Shown piece by piece: positions 40,567 through 49,233 of a stretch of DNA of 64,000 nucleotides. Source of the DNA: a virus; IMG/VR virus record IMGVR_UViG_3300036403_000039, positions 1-64,000 of that record; one strand, written 5' to 3'. Made by a program: the position numbers and the translations under genes. Under the pieces are notes generated by a model, which had not been told where the DNA came from, made no database searches, and worked only from the letters and a program-made list of their open reading frames with translations. Positions within the stretch are counted from its first letter, which is position 1. Each line of letters starts with the position of its first letter.

Positions 40567-40958
40567 CCGTTGCCATCACTGTCGAACACAACGAGGCGCG
40601 GCTGGCGGGCACCCTGGCGTTCCTGGATGCGGGCAGCAACCCGGCGCGTCTGCGCATCTACGGCGGCACGCGACCGGCTACACCGGCGACGACGCCGACG
40701 AGCGCGATGCTGGTCGAGATCAGGCTCACCAAGCCTGCAGGCTCGATTGCAGGTGGGCTCCTGACGCTGGCGCAGCAGGAGGATGGCTTGATCACCAGCA
40801 CCGGCGTTGCTACGTGGGCGCGGCTGGTCAATGGCAACGAAGTCACGGCGCTGGATCTGGACTGCAGCGGCACCGACGGCAGTGGCGACGTGAAGCTGGC
40901 CAGCACCAACCTCTATCTGGGTGGGGATGCCCGGATGGTGTCGGCAATCCTGGGGTAG
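40563..40958 (+). CDS. Small tail-module protein (GTG start)
   Basis: A 131-residue beta-rich protein (NPARLRIYGGTRPATPATTP, SAMLVEIRLTKPAGSIAGG). No ATG gives the right frame; the GTG at 40563 overlaps the previous stop (GTGA), which sets the start. Family unknown. It may be a minor tip or baseplate-hub cofactor because it lies between two tail genes. Confidence 0.72.
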   Translation: MTVAITVEHNEARLAGTLAFLDAGSNPARLRIYGGTRPATPATTPTSAMLVEIRLTKPAGSIAGGLLTLAQQEDGLITSTGVATWARLVNGNEVTALDLDCSGTDGSGDVKLASTNLYLGGDARMVSAILG

Positions 40959-40961
40959 ACC

Positions 40962-42980
40962 GTGCCGAGCGCATCCAGCGAATTGACGCTGGCCACCACG
41001 TTGCCAGCACCCGAAGTCCGCATCGCGTTCGGTCCACCTCTTGTCAACCTGCTGTTCGATCAGCCTGCTGCCACCGACGCCAACTTGGTGTTCGGAGCGG
41101 GCTTCGTCGCACCGCGCGACGACGTGGTGGTGCTGGTCAGCCTGCCGCTGCCGGTCGTCTCGATCAAGTTCATCCCGCCAGCGCGGGCCGAACTACTGGC
41201 TGAGCTACCTGCACTGACAGTCAGCACGCTGGTGCTGCGCCCGAGCGTGCCGTTGGATGTGGCGGGCGCAACTCTTCCGGGTGTCGTGTTCTCCGGCGAG
41301 GTCAGGTACTACTCGCGCACGCAGCGACCGACGGTCGGCCAGACAGCGCACCCTTGGCAGGTGGCGAGGCAGACCGAAGATGGTGCCGCGCAGGGCCAGC
41401 AGGACGCTGCCGCAACGCCCGCTGGCTGGGCCGCGTTCTGGCGGCGTACCTTGGGTATTCCTCAAGGCATCGAGCACAGGTTGCCGCCGGTGCTGGCGGC
41501 AGCGCCCGAGCAACGCGGCGCTCGCCACCAGGATGCGACCCGGTTGCAAGATTCGACGTGGTTCGCGCACCAGGACGCCATTCGTTTTGCGGCGGCCCAA
41601 CGCGGTCTGTTCCAGAACGCAGGCCCTCTGCGGAATGCCACGCGGTTCCGGCATCAGGACGGTGATCGCACCAAGCGCGCGGGCAGGGTGTCCCGGTGGC
41701 AAAGCGCTGTGTTGGTTGTACGCGGCCAAGGGAGTGATTTTCAGACTGCACGGCCGCAACTGAAGGGCTGGCGCGGCAGGTATCAGGAGGCGGTTCCGCC
41801 GCCACCGGGCATCAGCCGGTGGGTGGTGCCTGAGCGGCCCGTTCCGGAGCCTTGCTACACGCCCAGTCCGCACCTGCTGTTTGCCGCACTGGCCGCGACC
41901 GATGGGCATCTGCTGTTCCTTTGTGAAAACCACGTCACCCCGCCACCTCCGGATGGTGAGCCGGTGGTCGTTCCTGTTCGGAGGGTCTATTTCGTGATCA
42001 ACAACGTGACCCTGTTCCGCGTGTCCGATGGCGCGCCGGTACCGGTGTTCAATCTCTCGCTGTCGCTCGATGCCTCGTCTTGGGCGTGGGGCTTCGATGC
42101 GGTGCTGCCTGCCAGGGCCGAGGCCCTGGTCGCGCCCGGCAGCGCACCCGGGCCCGTCGAACTCGTGGCCAGCGTCAACGGCACCCCATTTCGCGTGCTG
42201 GCCGAGAGCATCAGCCGCGAGCGCATCTTCGGTGACGCCAGCATCCGCATATCCGGCCGGGGGCGCAACGCCGTTCTGTCCGCGCCTTACGCACCGGTGA
42301 TGACGTTCTCGAACACCGAGGGCCGCACTGCTCGGCAGTTGATGGACGACGTGCTCACGGTCAACGGCATCCCGCTGGGCTGGGCCGTCGATTGGGGCCT
42401 GACGGACTGGAACGTCCCCGCCGGTGCGTTCGCGCAGCAAGGATCGTGGATCGACGCACTGACCGCCATTGCCGGTGCTGCAGGTGGCTACTTGATTCCG
42501 CATCCCTCGGCCCAGAGCATCCGCGTGCGTCATCACTACCCGGTCGCGCCTTGGGAATGGAGCACGGTCACGCCCGACTTCGTGTTGCCCGTCGATGCTG
42601 TCGCCCACGAGTCGCTGCGCTGGTTGGAAAAGCCTGCGTACAACCGCGTGTTCGTTTCCGGGCAGGACGTCGGCGTCCTCGGGCAGGTGACCCGAGCGGG
42701 GACTGCCGGAGAAGTGCTGGCACCCATGGTCGTCGACCCGCTGATCACCGAGGCCGCCGCCGCGCGTCAGCGTGGCATCGCCGTGCTGGCCGACACCGGT
42801 CACCAGCTTGAGGTCAGCCTGCGCCTGCCGGTGCTCGCCGAGACCGGGATCATCGAGCCCGGTGCGTTCGTGGAGTACCAGGACGGCAGCGTCACGCGAC
42901 TGGGCATCGTCCGCGCGACCCAAGTGGAAGCCGGGATGCCCGAGGTGTGGCAGACGCTGGGAGTGCAGGCATATGCATAA
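40962..42980 (+). CDS. Tail-tip hub protein (GTG start)
   Basis: A 672-residue protein. The first 120 residues are hydrophobic beta strands (ANLVFGAGFVAPRDDVVVLVSLPLP). Residues about 130-270 are a charged, Arg/Gln/Asp-rich linker with many HQDA.R/RHQDG.R repeats. The C-terminal 300 residues resemble a baseplate-hub fold (ISRERIFGDASIRISGRGRNAVL, ARQLMDDVLTVNGIPLGW, FVEYQDGSVTRLGIVRATQVE). The start is the GTG at 40962, 3 bases after the previous stop. It is likely to form the tail-tip hub through which DNA leaves. Confidence 0.8.
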   Translation: MPSASSELTLATTLPAPEVRIAFGPPLVNLLFDQPAATDANLVFGAGFVAPRDDVVVLVSLPLPVVSIKFIPPARAELLAELPALTVSTLVLRPSVPLDVAGATLPGVVFSGEVRYYSRTQRPTVGQTAHPWQVARQTEDGAAQGQQDAAATPAGWAAFWRRTLGIPQGIEHRLPPVLAAAPEQRGARHQDATRLQDSTWFAHQDAIRFAAAQRGLFQNAGPLRNATRFRHQDGDRTKRAGRVSRWQSAVLVVRGQGSDFQTARPQLKGWRGRYQEAVPPPPGISRWVVPERPVPEPCYTPSPHLLFAALAATDGHLLFLCENHVTPPPPDGEPVVVPVRRVYFVINNVTLFRVSDGAPVPVFNLSLSLDASSWAWGFDAVLPARAEALVAPGSAPGPVELVASVNGTPFRVLAESISRERIFGDASIRISGRGRNAVLSAPYAPVMTFSNTEGRTARQLMDDVLTVNGIPLGWAVDWGLTDWNVPAGAFAQQGSWIDALTAIAGAAGGYLIPHPSAQSIRVRHHYPVAPWEWSTVTPDFVLPVDAVAHESLRWLEKPAYNRVFVSGQDVGVLGQVTRAGTAGEVLAPMVVDPLITEAAAARQRGIAVLADTGHQLEVSLRLPVLAETGIIEPGAFVEYQDGSVTRLGIVRATQVEAGMPEVWQTLGVQAYA

Positions 42981-43194
42981 CCTCTACGAGCAGTTTCGCC
43001 AACTTATCCCCGACCCGCCGCTGCAGTCTGGCACCGTGATCGACGTCGGCTCTGGCGTGGTCACAGTCGCATTGCCCGGTGGCGGCCGAATCAAGGCGCG
43101 GGGTACTGCAGCCATTGGCCAGAAGGTGTTCGTGCGCGACGACGCCATCGAAGGCATTGCCCCCAGCCTGACGCTGGAAATCATCGAGATCTGA
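42973..43194 (+). CDS. Small tail-tip protein (OB-fold-like)
   Basis: A 73-residue protein overlapping the hub stop. SGTVIDVGSGVVTVALPGGGRIKARGTAAIGQKVFVRDDAI is a beta barrel pattern of the gpV/gp5-OB type that often accompanies hub proteins. It closes the tail module; a terminator follows. Confidence 0.72.
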   Translation: MHNLYEQFRQLIPDPPLQSGTVIDVGSGVVTVALPGGGRIKARGTAAIGQKVFVRDDAIEGIAPSLTLEIIEI

Positions 43195-43217
43195 AACCCA
43201 ACTGAGTTAACCCTGAG

Positions 43218-43250
43218 ACCCGCCCTGATGCTCACGCATCGGGCGGGTTT
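43218..43250 (+). terminator. Intrinsic terminator after tail module
   Basis: ACCCGCCC-t-GATGC, loop TCAC, GCATC-GGGCGGGT followed by TT. It has a 13-bp stem with one bulge. It separates tail genes from lysis genes. Confidence 0.8.
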
Positions 43251-43270
43251 CGCATTTCTGGAGCACGCAA

Positions 43271-43561
43271 ATGAACGCACCGACTGTGACAGGGGGCATG
43301 GTGACCATGCCCAAGGACGAATTCGAAGAACTGCTGGAGCGCGTCGCCGAACGCGGCGCTCGCCACGCGCTGGCTGACGTCGGCCTCGACGGCGAAGACG
43401 CGGCCAGCGACATCCGCGAGCTGCGGGGCCTGCTGGAGGCGTTCAACACGGCCAAGCACACCGCGTGGCAGACGGTGGTCAAGGTGATCACCACCGGCTT
43501 CCTGCTGGCGCTGGTCGCAGGCGCAGTCATCAAGCTCAAGGTGTTCGGAGGTGGCCAATGA
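43271..43561 (+). CDS. Membrane-anchored phage protein (DUF6127-like)
   Basis: A 96-residue protein. Its N-terminal soluble helix (PKDEFEELLERVAERGARHALADVGL) is followed by one membrane segment near the end (VVKVITTGFLLALVAGAVIKL). It matches DUF6127 by layout. It lies at the head of the lysis unit; such proteins may modulate holin timing. Confidence 0.75.
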   Translation: MNAPTVTGGMVTMPKDEFEELLERVAERGARHALADVGLDGEDAASDIRELRGLLEAFNTAKHTAWQTVVKVITTGFLLALVAGAVIKLKVFGGGQ

Positions 43562-44034
43562 TCGAGACATTGCTCGGTGGCCTCCTGGGCGGGGCCTTCC
43601 GTCTCGCGCCCGAATTGCTCAAATGGCTCGACCGCCAAGGCGAGCGTGGCCACGAACTGGCGATGCAAGACAAGGCGCTGGAATTCGAAAAGCTGCGTGG
43701 CGCGCAGCGCATGGCCGAAATCGGTGCGAGCGCCGATGCGGCGTGGAACGTCGGAGCCATCGATGCTCTGCGCGACGCCGTCCGCACCCAAGGTGAGAAG
43801 ACCGGCGTGCGCTGGGCCGACGCGCTCTCAACCAGCGTGCGTCCGGTGATCACCTACTGGTTCATGGCTCTGTATTGCGCGGCCAAGACGGCCGCATTTG
43901 CGGCTGCCGTCACCGCTGGCGCTAGTTGGGGTACGGCCATCCTGCACGCCTGGACAGAAGCCGATCAGGCCCTGTGGGCCGGTGTGCTGAACTTCTGGTT
44001 CCTCGGACGCGTGTTCGACCGGGTGCGTTCGTGA
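43558..44034 (+). CDS. Holin-like phage membrane protein
   Basis: A 158-residue protein. It has an N-terminal hydrophobic stretch (ETLLGGLLGGAFRLAPELL), a charged coiled-coil middle (HELAMQDKALEFEKLRGAQRM) and two C-terminal hydrophobic helices (VITYWFMALYCAAKTAAFAAAV and LWAGVLNFWFLGRVF). The place directly before the lysozyme suggests a holin, although the family is not named. It overlaps both neighbours by 4 bases. Confidence 0.65.
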   Translation: MIETLLGGLLGGAFRLAPELLKWLDRQGERGHELAMQDKALEFEKLRGAQRMAEIGASADAAWNVGAIDALRDAVRTQGEKTGVRWADALSTSVRPVITYWFMALYCAAKTAAFAAAVTAGASWGTAILHAWTEADQALWAGVLNFWFLGRVFDRVRS

Positions 44035-44489
44035 GCGAAGTGCCGAAAACGGCCATCGAGCTGGCCAAGCGATTCGAGGGGTTCCACCGCGTGCCAAAGG
44101 CCGATCCTGGACGTGCGCACCCGTACATCTGCCCCGCAGGGTACTGGACGATTGGCTATGGCCATCTGTGTGATGCGAAGCACCCGCCGATCACCGAGGC
44201 CGAAGCAGATGTCTATCTGGCGCGCGACCTGCAGACGGCGCTCGCCGCGACGCTGCGTTACTGCCCGGTGCTTGCCGCCGAACCCGAAGGGCGGCTGTCG
44301 GCCATCGTGGACTTCACGTTCAACCTTGGCGCGGGGCGGCTACAGACGTCGACGTTGCGGAGAAGGATCAACCAGCGGGACTGGGTCGCTGCTGGGCAGG
44401 AATTGCGCCGCTGGATCTATGGCGGCGGCAAGGTACTTCCCGGCTTGGTCGCGCGCCGTGAGGCGGAAGCGCGCATCCTGTCGGCTTGA
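44031..44489 (+). CDS. Phage lysozyme (GH24 endolysin)
   Basis: A 152-residue muramidase. ELAKRFEGFHR carries the catalytic Glu16, and PYICPAGYWTIGYGH gives Cys34 and Thr40 in the E-C-T triad of GH24 enzymes. No signal peptide is visible, so it needs the holin to reach the wall. The GTG start at 44031 overlaps the previous stop (GTGA). It is the last rightward phage gene. Confidence 0.93.
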   Translation: MSEVPKTAIELAKRFEGFHRVPKADPGRAHPYICPAGYWTIGYGHLCDAKHPPITEAEADVYLARDLQTALAATLRYCPVLAAEPEGRLSAIVDFTFNLGAGRLQTSTLRRRINQRDWVAAGQELRRWIYGGGKVLPGLVARREAEARILSA

Positions 44490-44502
44490 CACACATTGAT
44501 CC

Positions 44503-45393
44503 TCAAGTCCACACCTGATCCAGGTTCTTCGCTGCCAGCAACTTGTCTCGAAGCGCGTAGCGCGACGACTGCATGTTGACCTCGCTGCTCTCCGGGCGCG
44601 GGATCGGAACAATGGCCGTTGCCGCCCCTTTGAACTTGATCATGTACTTGCCCGTGTCGTTGTACGGAACGATGGCGTCAATCTCGGCGATGTGGGTGAT
44701 GGCAGCAACAGGGGCGACCTGATAGGCCGCGATGAACTTCAGTTTCGAGATGTGCTTCGCATTGATCCGCACGGCGAACCAGCAGTGCTCGTTCAGAAAG
44801 CGTTGCTTGAACCCTTCCTCGCGTGCCGGGACAACGATGGTGTCGAACTTGTCGCTCTCAGAACCGACGGGTTGTACCTGATCGCTCGGGTCGTCCTGCT
44901 TGGGCGGCGTGAAGGCGTTGATTCCAAGCATTGGCAGGATCAACAACATATCAGCAAGGAATGCCTGGGCCGTGGCCTTTGCTGCGGGGGCCATCGTCGG
45001 AGCAGTTGGGTTGTTCTTGTTCAGAAGAATGGCCCGGTCGTGCTTTTTGGCCAGAGCAACCAATGCAGATTCCAGGTACTGAACTTCCGTCTTGCCGATC
45101 TTGTGGTTGCGGTCGAAGAAGTAGACGCCCCAAACCCATCCCTCCTTGTTCGAGACGTGATTCTTCAAGCGGTCGCCGACGGGATCAGCCTCGCCGATGT
45201 AGATCGTCTCTTCGGCAGCATTGCCCACAAGGATGTAGATACCGGCCTGGGAGAAGCCAGGTTCCTGCTTCAGCAGGTGGAACAGTTCCCTGTTGAAGAC
45301 GACGCCGTAGCCCGACCAGTTCGACTTGTCGAGGTGGCGAATCCCTTCGGGATCGCCTGTGGTGGCGAACAGCGTGATTGAAAACGGCTGCAT
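44503..45393 (-). CDS. GIY-YIG nuclease family protein at the end of the defence operon
   Basis: A 296-residue protein. The GIY-YIG domain lies at residues about 49-120: GIYILVG (Tyr53), TIYIGEADP (Tyr65, Gly67), Arg75 and Glu108 (QYLESAL), the expected catalytic set. The C-terminal part (about 165-296) has VVPAREEGFKQRFLNEHCWFAVRI, a domain also found in DUF4357-like restriction contexts, with likely DNA binding. It is the last gene of the leftward operon (34 bases after the Res gene) and probably belongs to it. Confidence 0.85.
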   Translation of the reverse strand: MQPFSITLFATTGDPEGIRHLDKSNWSGYGVVFNRELFHLLKQEPGFSQAGIYILVGNAAEETIYIGEADPVGDRLKNHVSNKEGWVWGVYFFDRNHKIGKTEVQYLESALVALAKKHDRAILLNKNNPTAPTMAPAAKATAQAFLADMLLILPMLGINAFTPPKQDDPSDQVQPVGSESDKFDTIVVPAREEGFKQRFLNEHCWFAVRINAKHISKLKFIAAYQVAPVAAITHIAEIDAIVPYNDTGKYMIKFKGAATAIVPIPRPESSEVNMQSSRYALRDKLLAAKNLDQVWT

Positions 45394-45427
45394 AAATTTT
45401 TCCCCGATTCGTTTTTTTACGTGGCTG

Positions 45428-48400
45428 CTACTTCACCAGCTCCATCAGTTTGCCGAAGCTGTTCACCACGTCGTACTTGACGTTCTCGGGAGCGTACTTC
45501 TGGTTGATCTCGTCGAAGAACTTGCGGGCGCACTTGATCTTGGTTTTCTCGATCTCGTTGAGCACCATTGACGACATCGACCCCTTGGTCTCGGCGACGA
45601 AGTACACGTGCTTGACTGTGCCCTCCTTGAACGATACGGCCCAGTCTGGGTTGTAGTCGCCAACGGGGGTGGGTATCAGGAAGCCGCGAGGCAACTTGGC
45701 GTACACGACGACTTCCGTGCAGGTATCGAGCTCCTTCACAAACTCCCGCTCGATCCCGGAATCCGTGATCACGTAGTCGTAGATGTGCCGCTTGAGCTTG
45801 TCACCGGCCTTGCTGAAGTCCTGTTTGGTCTGGCCTGCGGTGAAGATGTCGAGGTCGAATTTGTCCTCCACCGAGTCGTAGGCCAAGTGCTCGATGATCA
45901 TCGTTGCCTTCTGCTCGTTGATCAGTCGAACTGCCTCGGCGATGAAGCTTTCCGGATTGGTGCGGAACTGTGCAAACACCGCGACGCTGATCCCCTTGAG
46001 GATGTCAGCCGTCGTGCGCCGGGTCAGTTGCGTTCCCTCGGCAACCTTCCCGATGAGGTCGTACTTCACGGCTGAGTGGATGGAATGCACATTTTTTTCA
46101 GTTTCGGTGTCTTTGAGTACGAACGCCTCGCCATCCTTTAGCTCGTCATAGGACACTTGTGCAGCCTGCTCACCAGTTTGAATCGTGTATTGCAACGGCG
46201 TTACCCGAAGGCTTTTGTCCAGTTCTGTGACGGCCTTCGTGACCAACTCCGCTGAATCAAAGTCAACGCTGTAGGCTGCTTTGCGATTGATCCGGCTCCA
46301 CAGCTCCTTGAATTCCTGCTTGTCAAAGTTACTGTTGAGCGGGTTCTTCTTGGGGCGACGGTCGTCGGTGATTTCAAACATCTGGCTGTCGCTGAAGACG
46401 CTGTCGATCAGCTGGTACACCTGCTCGGCGTAGGCCTGCAATTCCGGGGGCAGCGGTACCAGGGTGCCTTCCTTCTTTGCCTCGTGGTACGTGCCTGTGA
46501 TGCGGTCGGTGTCATCGCTGTAGTCGTTCTTAAGCAGGTACTTATAGATCTGCTTGGCCAGCTGTGGCGTGATCTCGACATCCCCGGTGGCGGTCTTGAG
46601 AACCTTGCCAGTGAAGTAGGCTTCGTCTGCCACCTTGGGGCGTGCCGACAAGGACTCGCTGATGTCCTTCTGCAGTGCAGAGACGAAGTCTTTGTAACTT
46701 TCGCTGGCCACAACCGTGAGCACGTTGACGTCATGGACGGTGGCCGGATGATCCATTCGGTCGCCAGTCTGGTTGACAGACAAACGCAGACCACGGCCCA
46801 CTTCCTGTCGCCGCGAAATGGTGTTGTCACTGTGCTTGAGCGCACAGATCACGAACACGTTCGGGTTGTCCCAGCCCTCACGCAGAGCCGAGTGCGAGAA
46901 GATAAAGCGTACGGGCTCCTGCAATGACAACAAGCGCTCTTTCTGCTTCAAGATCAGGTCATAAGCGTCCACGTCATCAGACAGCCCGGCACCCTCACCA
47001 CGGGCGGCAACTGCAGGGTCAACGTCACGCTTGGTCTTCTTGTCGATGGAGAAATAGCCCTTGTGTGTCTTGGCTGGGGCGATCTCCTTCAAGTACTTGA
47101 TGTACGGCGTTTCATCCAGGTCAAGCACCTCGTTCAGGTACTGGCTGTATTCCTCTTCGAAGATCCGGGCGTAGTCGCCTTTCTCATCGGCCGCAGCGTA
47201 ATCCCGGTACTTGGCAACTTCGTCAATGAAGAATAGGGTCAATACCTTGATGCCTTGCTGGAACAGCACCTGCTCCTTGTCAAAGTGCGCCTTGATGGCT
47301 TCACGAATCTGGATTCGACGCAGCGCAGCCTCGTTCACATCACCATTGGCCTCGCCGACAAATAGTTCTACACCGTTGGTAAAACTTAAGGTGTCAGTAT
47401 TGGCGTTGATTTCCGACACCACATAGCCGCGATACTGATCTAGACCGCTCGAGAGGTCGAAAAGATTGTCGGTCTTCACCAGTTTGCGCACCACGCGCTT
47501 GATCTCGCCACTCTTCAGCTTCTGTTCAAACTCGACACGCGCCTCTGGGGGCTTCTTGGTCGAAATCTCGATGGACTGCAGGTACAGGTAGGCATTGGTT
47601 CCGGCGAGGCCCTTCACCGAGATGCCACGCACAGCGATCTTCTTCACCAGCTTCTGGTTGTAGGCATCCAACGCGTCTAGCCGGTGGATTTTGTTGTGCG
47701 AGGTCTTGTGGGTAGCCGAATACCGCAGCACCATCAGCGCCTTGAATTCCTCTAAGGACTTCAGGGTGGCAGCACCTTCCATCTTTTGCGGCTCGTCCAA
47801 GATAAGGACAGGGCGGTTGGCGCTGATGACATCAATCGGGCGGCGAGACTGGAAGTCATCGAGCTCGTCGTAGATGCGCCGGTTGTCAGCTCCTCGGGCG
47901 GCAAAAGCCTGGACGTTGATCACCATGACGTTGATCCCCGAATCTGAAGAGAAGCTCTCCAGTTGATGCAACTGCTTGGAGTTGTAGATGAAAAAACGCG
48001 CCTTCTTGCGGTATGTCTCCAGAAAGTGCTCGGCGGTGATTTCCAGCGACTTGGCCACACCCTCGCGGATGGCAATACTGGGCACAACAATGATGAACTT
48101 GCTCCAGCCGTACTGCTTGTTTAGTTCGAAGATAGTCTTGATATAGCAATAAGTCTTGCCGGTGCCCGTCTCCATCTCGATGTCGAGATTGACCTTGCTG
48201 ACTTTGTTCTTCACCAACTCCGTGGATTGCGGCAGATTCTGCTGATGCTGCACTCGGGTGATGTTCTCTAGCACCGCCACATCCGTCAGCTTCAGGTCGG
48301 CGTTCTTGAACCCCGATTCAGCAAAGAGGTCCTCAACCCCCTTCTTGGCCTTGCCTGGATCAATACGGTAACTGATGGCCTCTGGCGAGGCGGGTGGCTG

Positions 48401-48472
48401 ACCTTTGAAACAGTCAACCACGGCCTGTACAGCAGCCGATTGATATGACTGAACTTTGAACTTAAGTTTCAT
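45428..48472 (-). CDS. res: Type III restriction endonuclease Res-type helicase-nuclease
   Basis: A 1014-residue protein. The N-terminal SF2 helicase has METGTGKT (residues 100-107, Walker A) and [10 protein letters not shown] (motif II as DEPQ) near residue 225. A later helicase half contains [14 protein letters not shown] and [17 protein letters not shown] (motif VI). The C terminus contains NPDW...VAETKG (about residues 942-963), a PD-(D/E)XK endonuclease motif as in EcoP15I Res. It follows the Mod gene in the same operon and should cut DNA after translocation when cognate sites are unmethylated. Confidence 0.93.
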   Translation of the reverse strand: MKLKFKVQSYQSAAVQAVVDCFKGQPPASPEAISYRIDPGKAKKGVEDLFAESGFKNADLKLTDVAVLENITRVQHQQNLPQSTELVKNKVSKVNLDIEMETGTGKTYCYIKTIFELNKQYGWSKFIIVVPSIAIREGVAKSLEITAEHFLETYRKKARFFIYNSKQLHQLESFSSDSGINVMVINVQAFAARGADNRRIYDELDDFQSRRPIDVISANRPVLILDEPQKMEGAATLKSLEEFKALMVLRYSATHKTSHNKIHRLDALDAYNQKLVKKIAVRGISVKGLAGTNAYLYLQSIEISTKKPPEARVEFEQKLKSGEIKRVVRKLVKTDNLFDLSSGLDQYRGYVVSEINANTDTLSFTNGVELFVGEANGDVNEAALRRIQIREAIKAHFDKEQVLFQQGIKVLTLFFIDEVAKYRDYAAADEKGDYARIFEEEYSQYLNEVLDLDETPYIKYLKEIAPAKTHKGYFSIDKKTKRDVDPAVAARGEGAGLSDDVDAYDLILKQKERLLSLQEPVRFIFSHSALREGWDNPNVFVICALKHSDNTISRRQEVGRGLRLSVNQTGDRMDHPATVHDVNVLTVVASESYKDFVSALQKDISESLSARPKVADEAYFTGKVLKTATGDVEITPQLAKQIYKYLLKNDYSDDTDRITGTYHEAKKEGTLVPLPPELQAYAEQVYQLIDSVFSDSQMFEITDDRRPKKNPLNSNFDKQEFKELWSRINRKAAYSVDFDSAELVTKAVTELDKSLRVTPLQYTIQTGEQAAQVSYDELKDGEAFVLKDTETEKNVHSIHSAVKYDLIGKVAEGTQLTRRTTADILKGISVAVFAQFRTNPESFIAEAVRLINEQKATMIIEHLAYDSVEDKFDLDIFTAGQTKQDFSKAGDKLKRHIYDYVITDSGIEREFVKELDTCTEVVVYAKLPRGFLIPTPVGDYNPDWAVSFKEGTVKHVYFVAETKGSMSSMVLNEIEKTKIKCARKFFDEINQKYAPENVKYDVVNSFGKLMELVK

Positions 48473-48508
48473 CGCTTGGCCACCTGCGATTTCTAATTTT
48501 GACTGCAG

Positions 48509-49183
48509 TCAGCATTGATTGACCTTTTGGGATAAGTGTTCCTTGAATTCTTCCTGCGAAACAACTTCATCGTCCGAATCGCTAAACTCAATGTATAGCT
48601 CCGTTGATTCGCGAATAATCTTCTTGGAAACTGTATAGTTCTTGCTCAAATTGGGCTTGATAAATACATATTTTTCAACCGGCTGCATATAGTGAAGTAT
48701 TAGCCAAACGTCTTCGGTCGGATGATTCTTTGCGTAGTTGAGCTTATCCGGCCGAACCCAATACGTTTGACCTCTCATTACCTCGGTCCCTGTGACCTCC
48801 ACTAGCAACACTACTGCTAGGCCTCCGCTTGTTCTTACCTCAAGATCGGGCTTTCCAGATTCCGAAGGATGGCCAGAAATGAATTCTCCGCTATCAGCGC
48901 CAAAGCCAACGATTTCTACAGTTACCCGACCATCTAGTCCTTCGATGAGGCTCTTGACTTTCTGAAGTCTCACTTTTTCTTTTGCCCATGCGCTTTCGCC
49001 GTACGCATGCTTCCAGTGGTGAGTTTCAAGCTCCTTAATCTGATCGCAGCCTATTTGCTGACCAATCTTAATGTTGAGCGCCGGAAATGTTCGTTCCCTG
49101 ATGCTGGTGCAGTAAGCGCCATCAACGTAAATCCAGTAACGCTGACGGTCTTGCTTGAAGACTATGTCGGTTATTTTTGGCAT
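48509..49183 (-). CDS. RecX-like N-terminus with nuclease-like domain, unknown
   Basis: A 224-residue protein between Mod and Res. Residues 1-75 (ITDIVFKQDRQRYWIYVDGAYC, then LNIKIGQQIGCDQIKELE) follow the pattern of the RecX N-terminal domain. Residues about 105-170 contain KPDLEV, then VVLLVEVTGT, then YWVRPDKLNYA, which resembles the spacing of a PD-(D/E)XK or related nuclease core (Asp, Glu and a later Lys), although the E-x-K is E-V-T. I know of no family with this combination. The coding DNA is visibly more AT-rich than the rest of the operon. Confidence 0.7.
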   Translation of the reverse strand: MPKITDIVFKQDRQRYWIYVDGAYCTSIRERTFPALNIKIGQQIGCDQIKELETHHWKHAYGESAWAKEKVRLQKVKSLIEGLDGRVTVEIVGFGADSGEFISGHPSESGKPDLEVRTSGGLAVVLLVEVTGTEVMRGQTYWVRPDKLNYAKNHPTEDVWLILHYMQPVEKYVFIKPNLSKNYTVSKKIIRESTELYIEFSDSDDEVVSQEEFKEHLSQKVNQC

Positions 49184-49233
49184 TTGATTCTCTTCCTGGT
49201 TTGATGGTGGTTCTTGTTAAAAGAAGGAGACTC

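Noticed and set aside
41205-42923. Minus-strand frame of 572 codons in the tail hub region
   Set aside because: Antisense of the hub gene, His/Arg-rich shadow composition, no recognisable domain.
43201-43260. Possible CRISPR-like repeat because of CCCGCC/GGGCGG
   Set aside because: It is a single terminator hairpin; no spaced repeats occur anywhere in the window.
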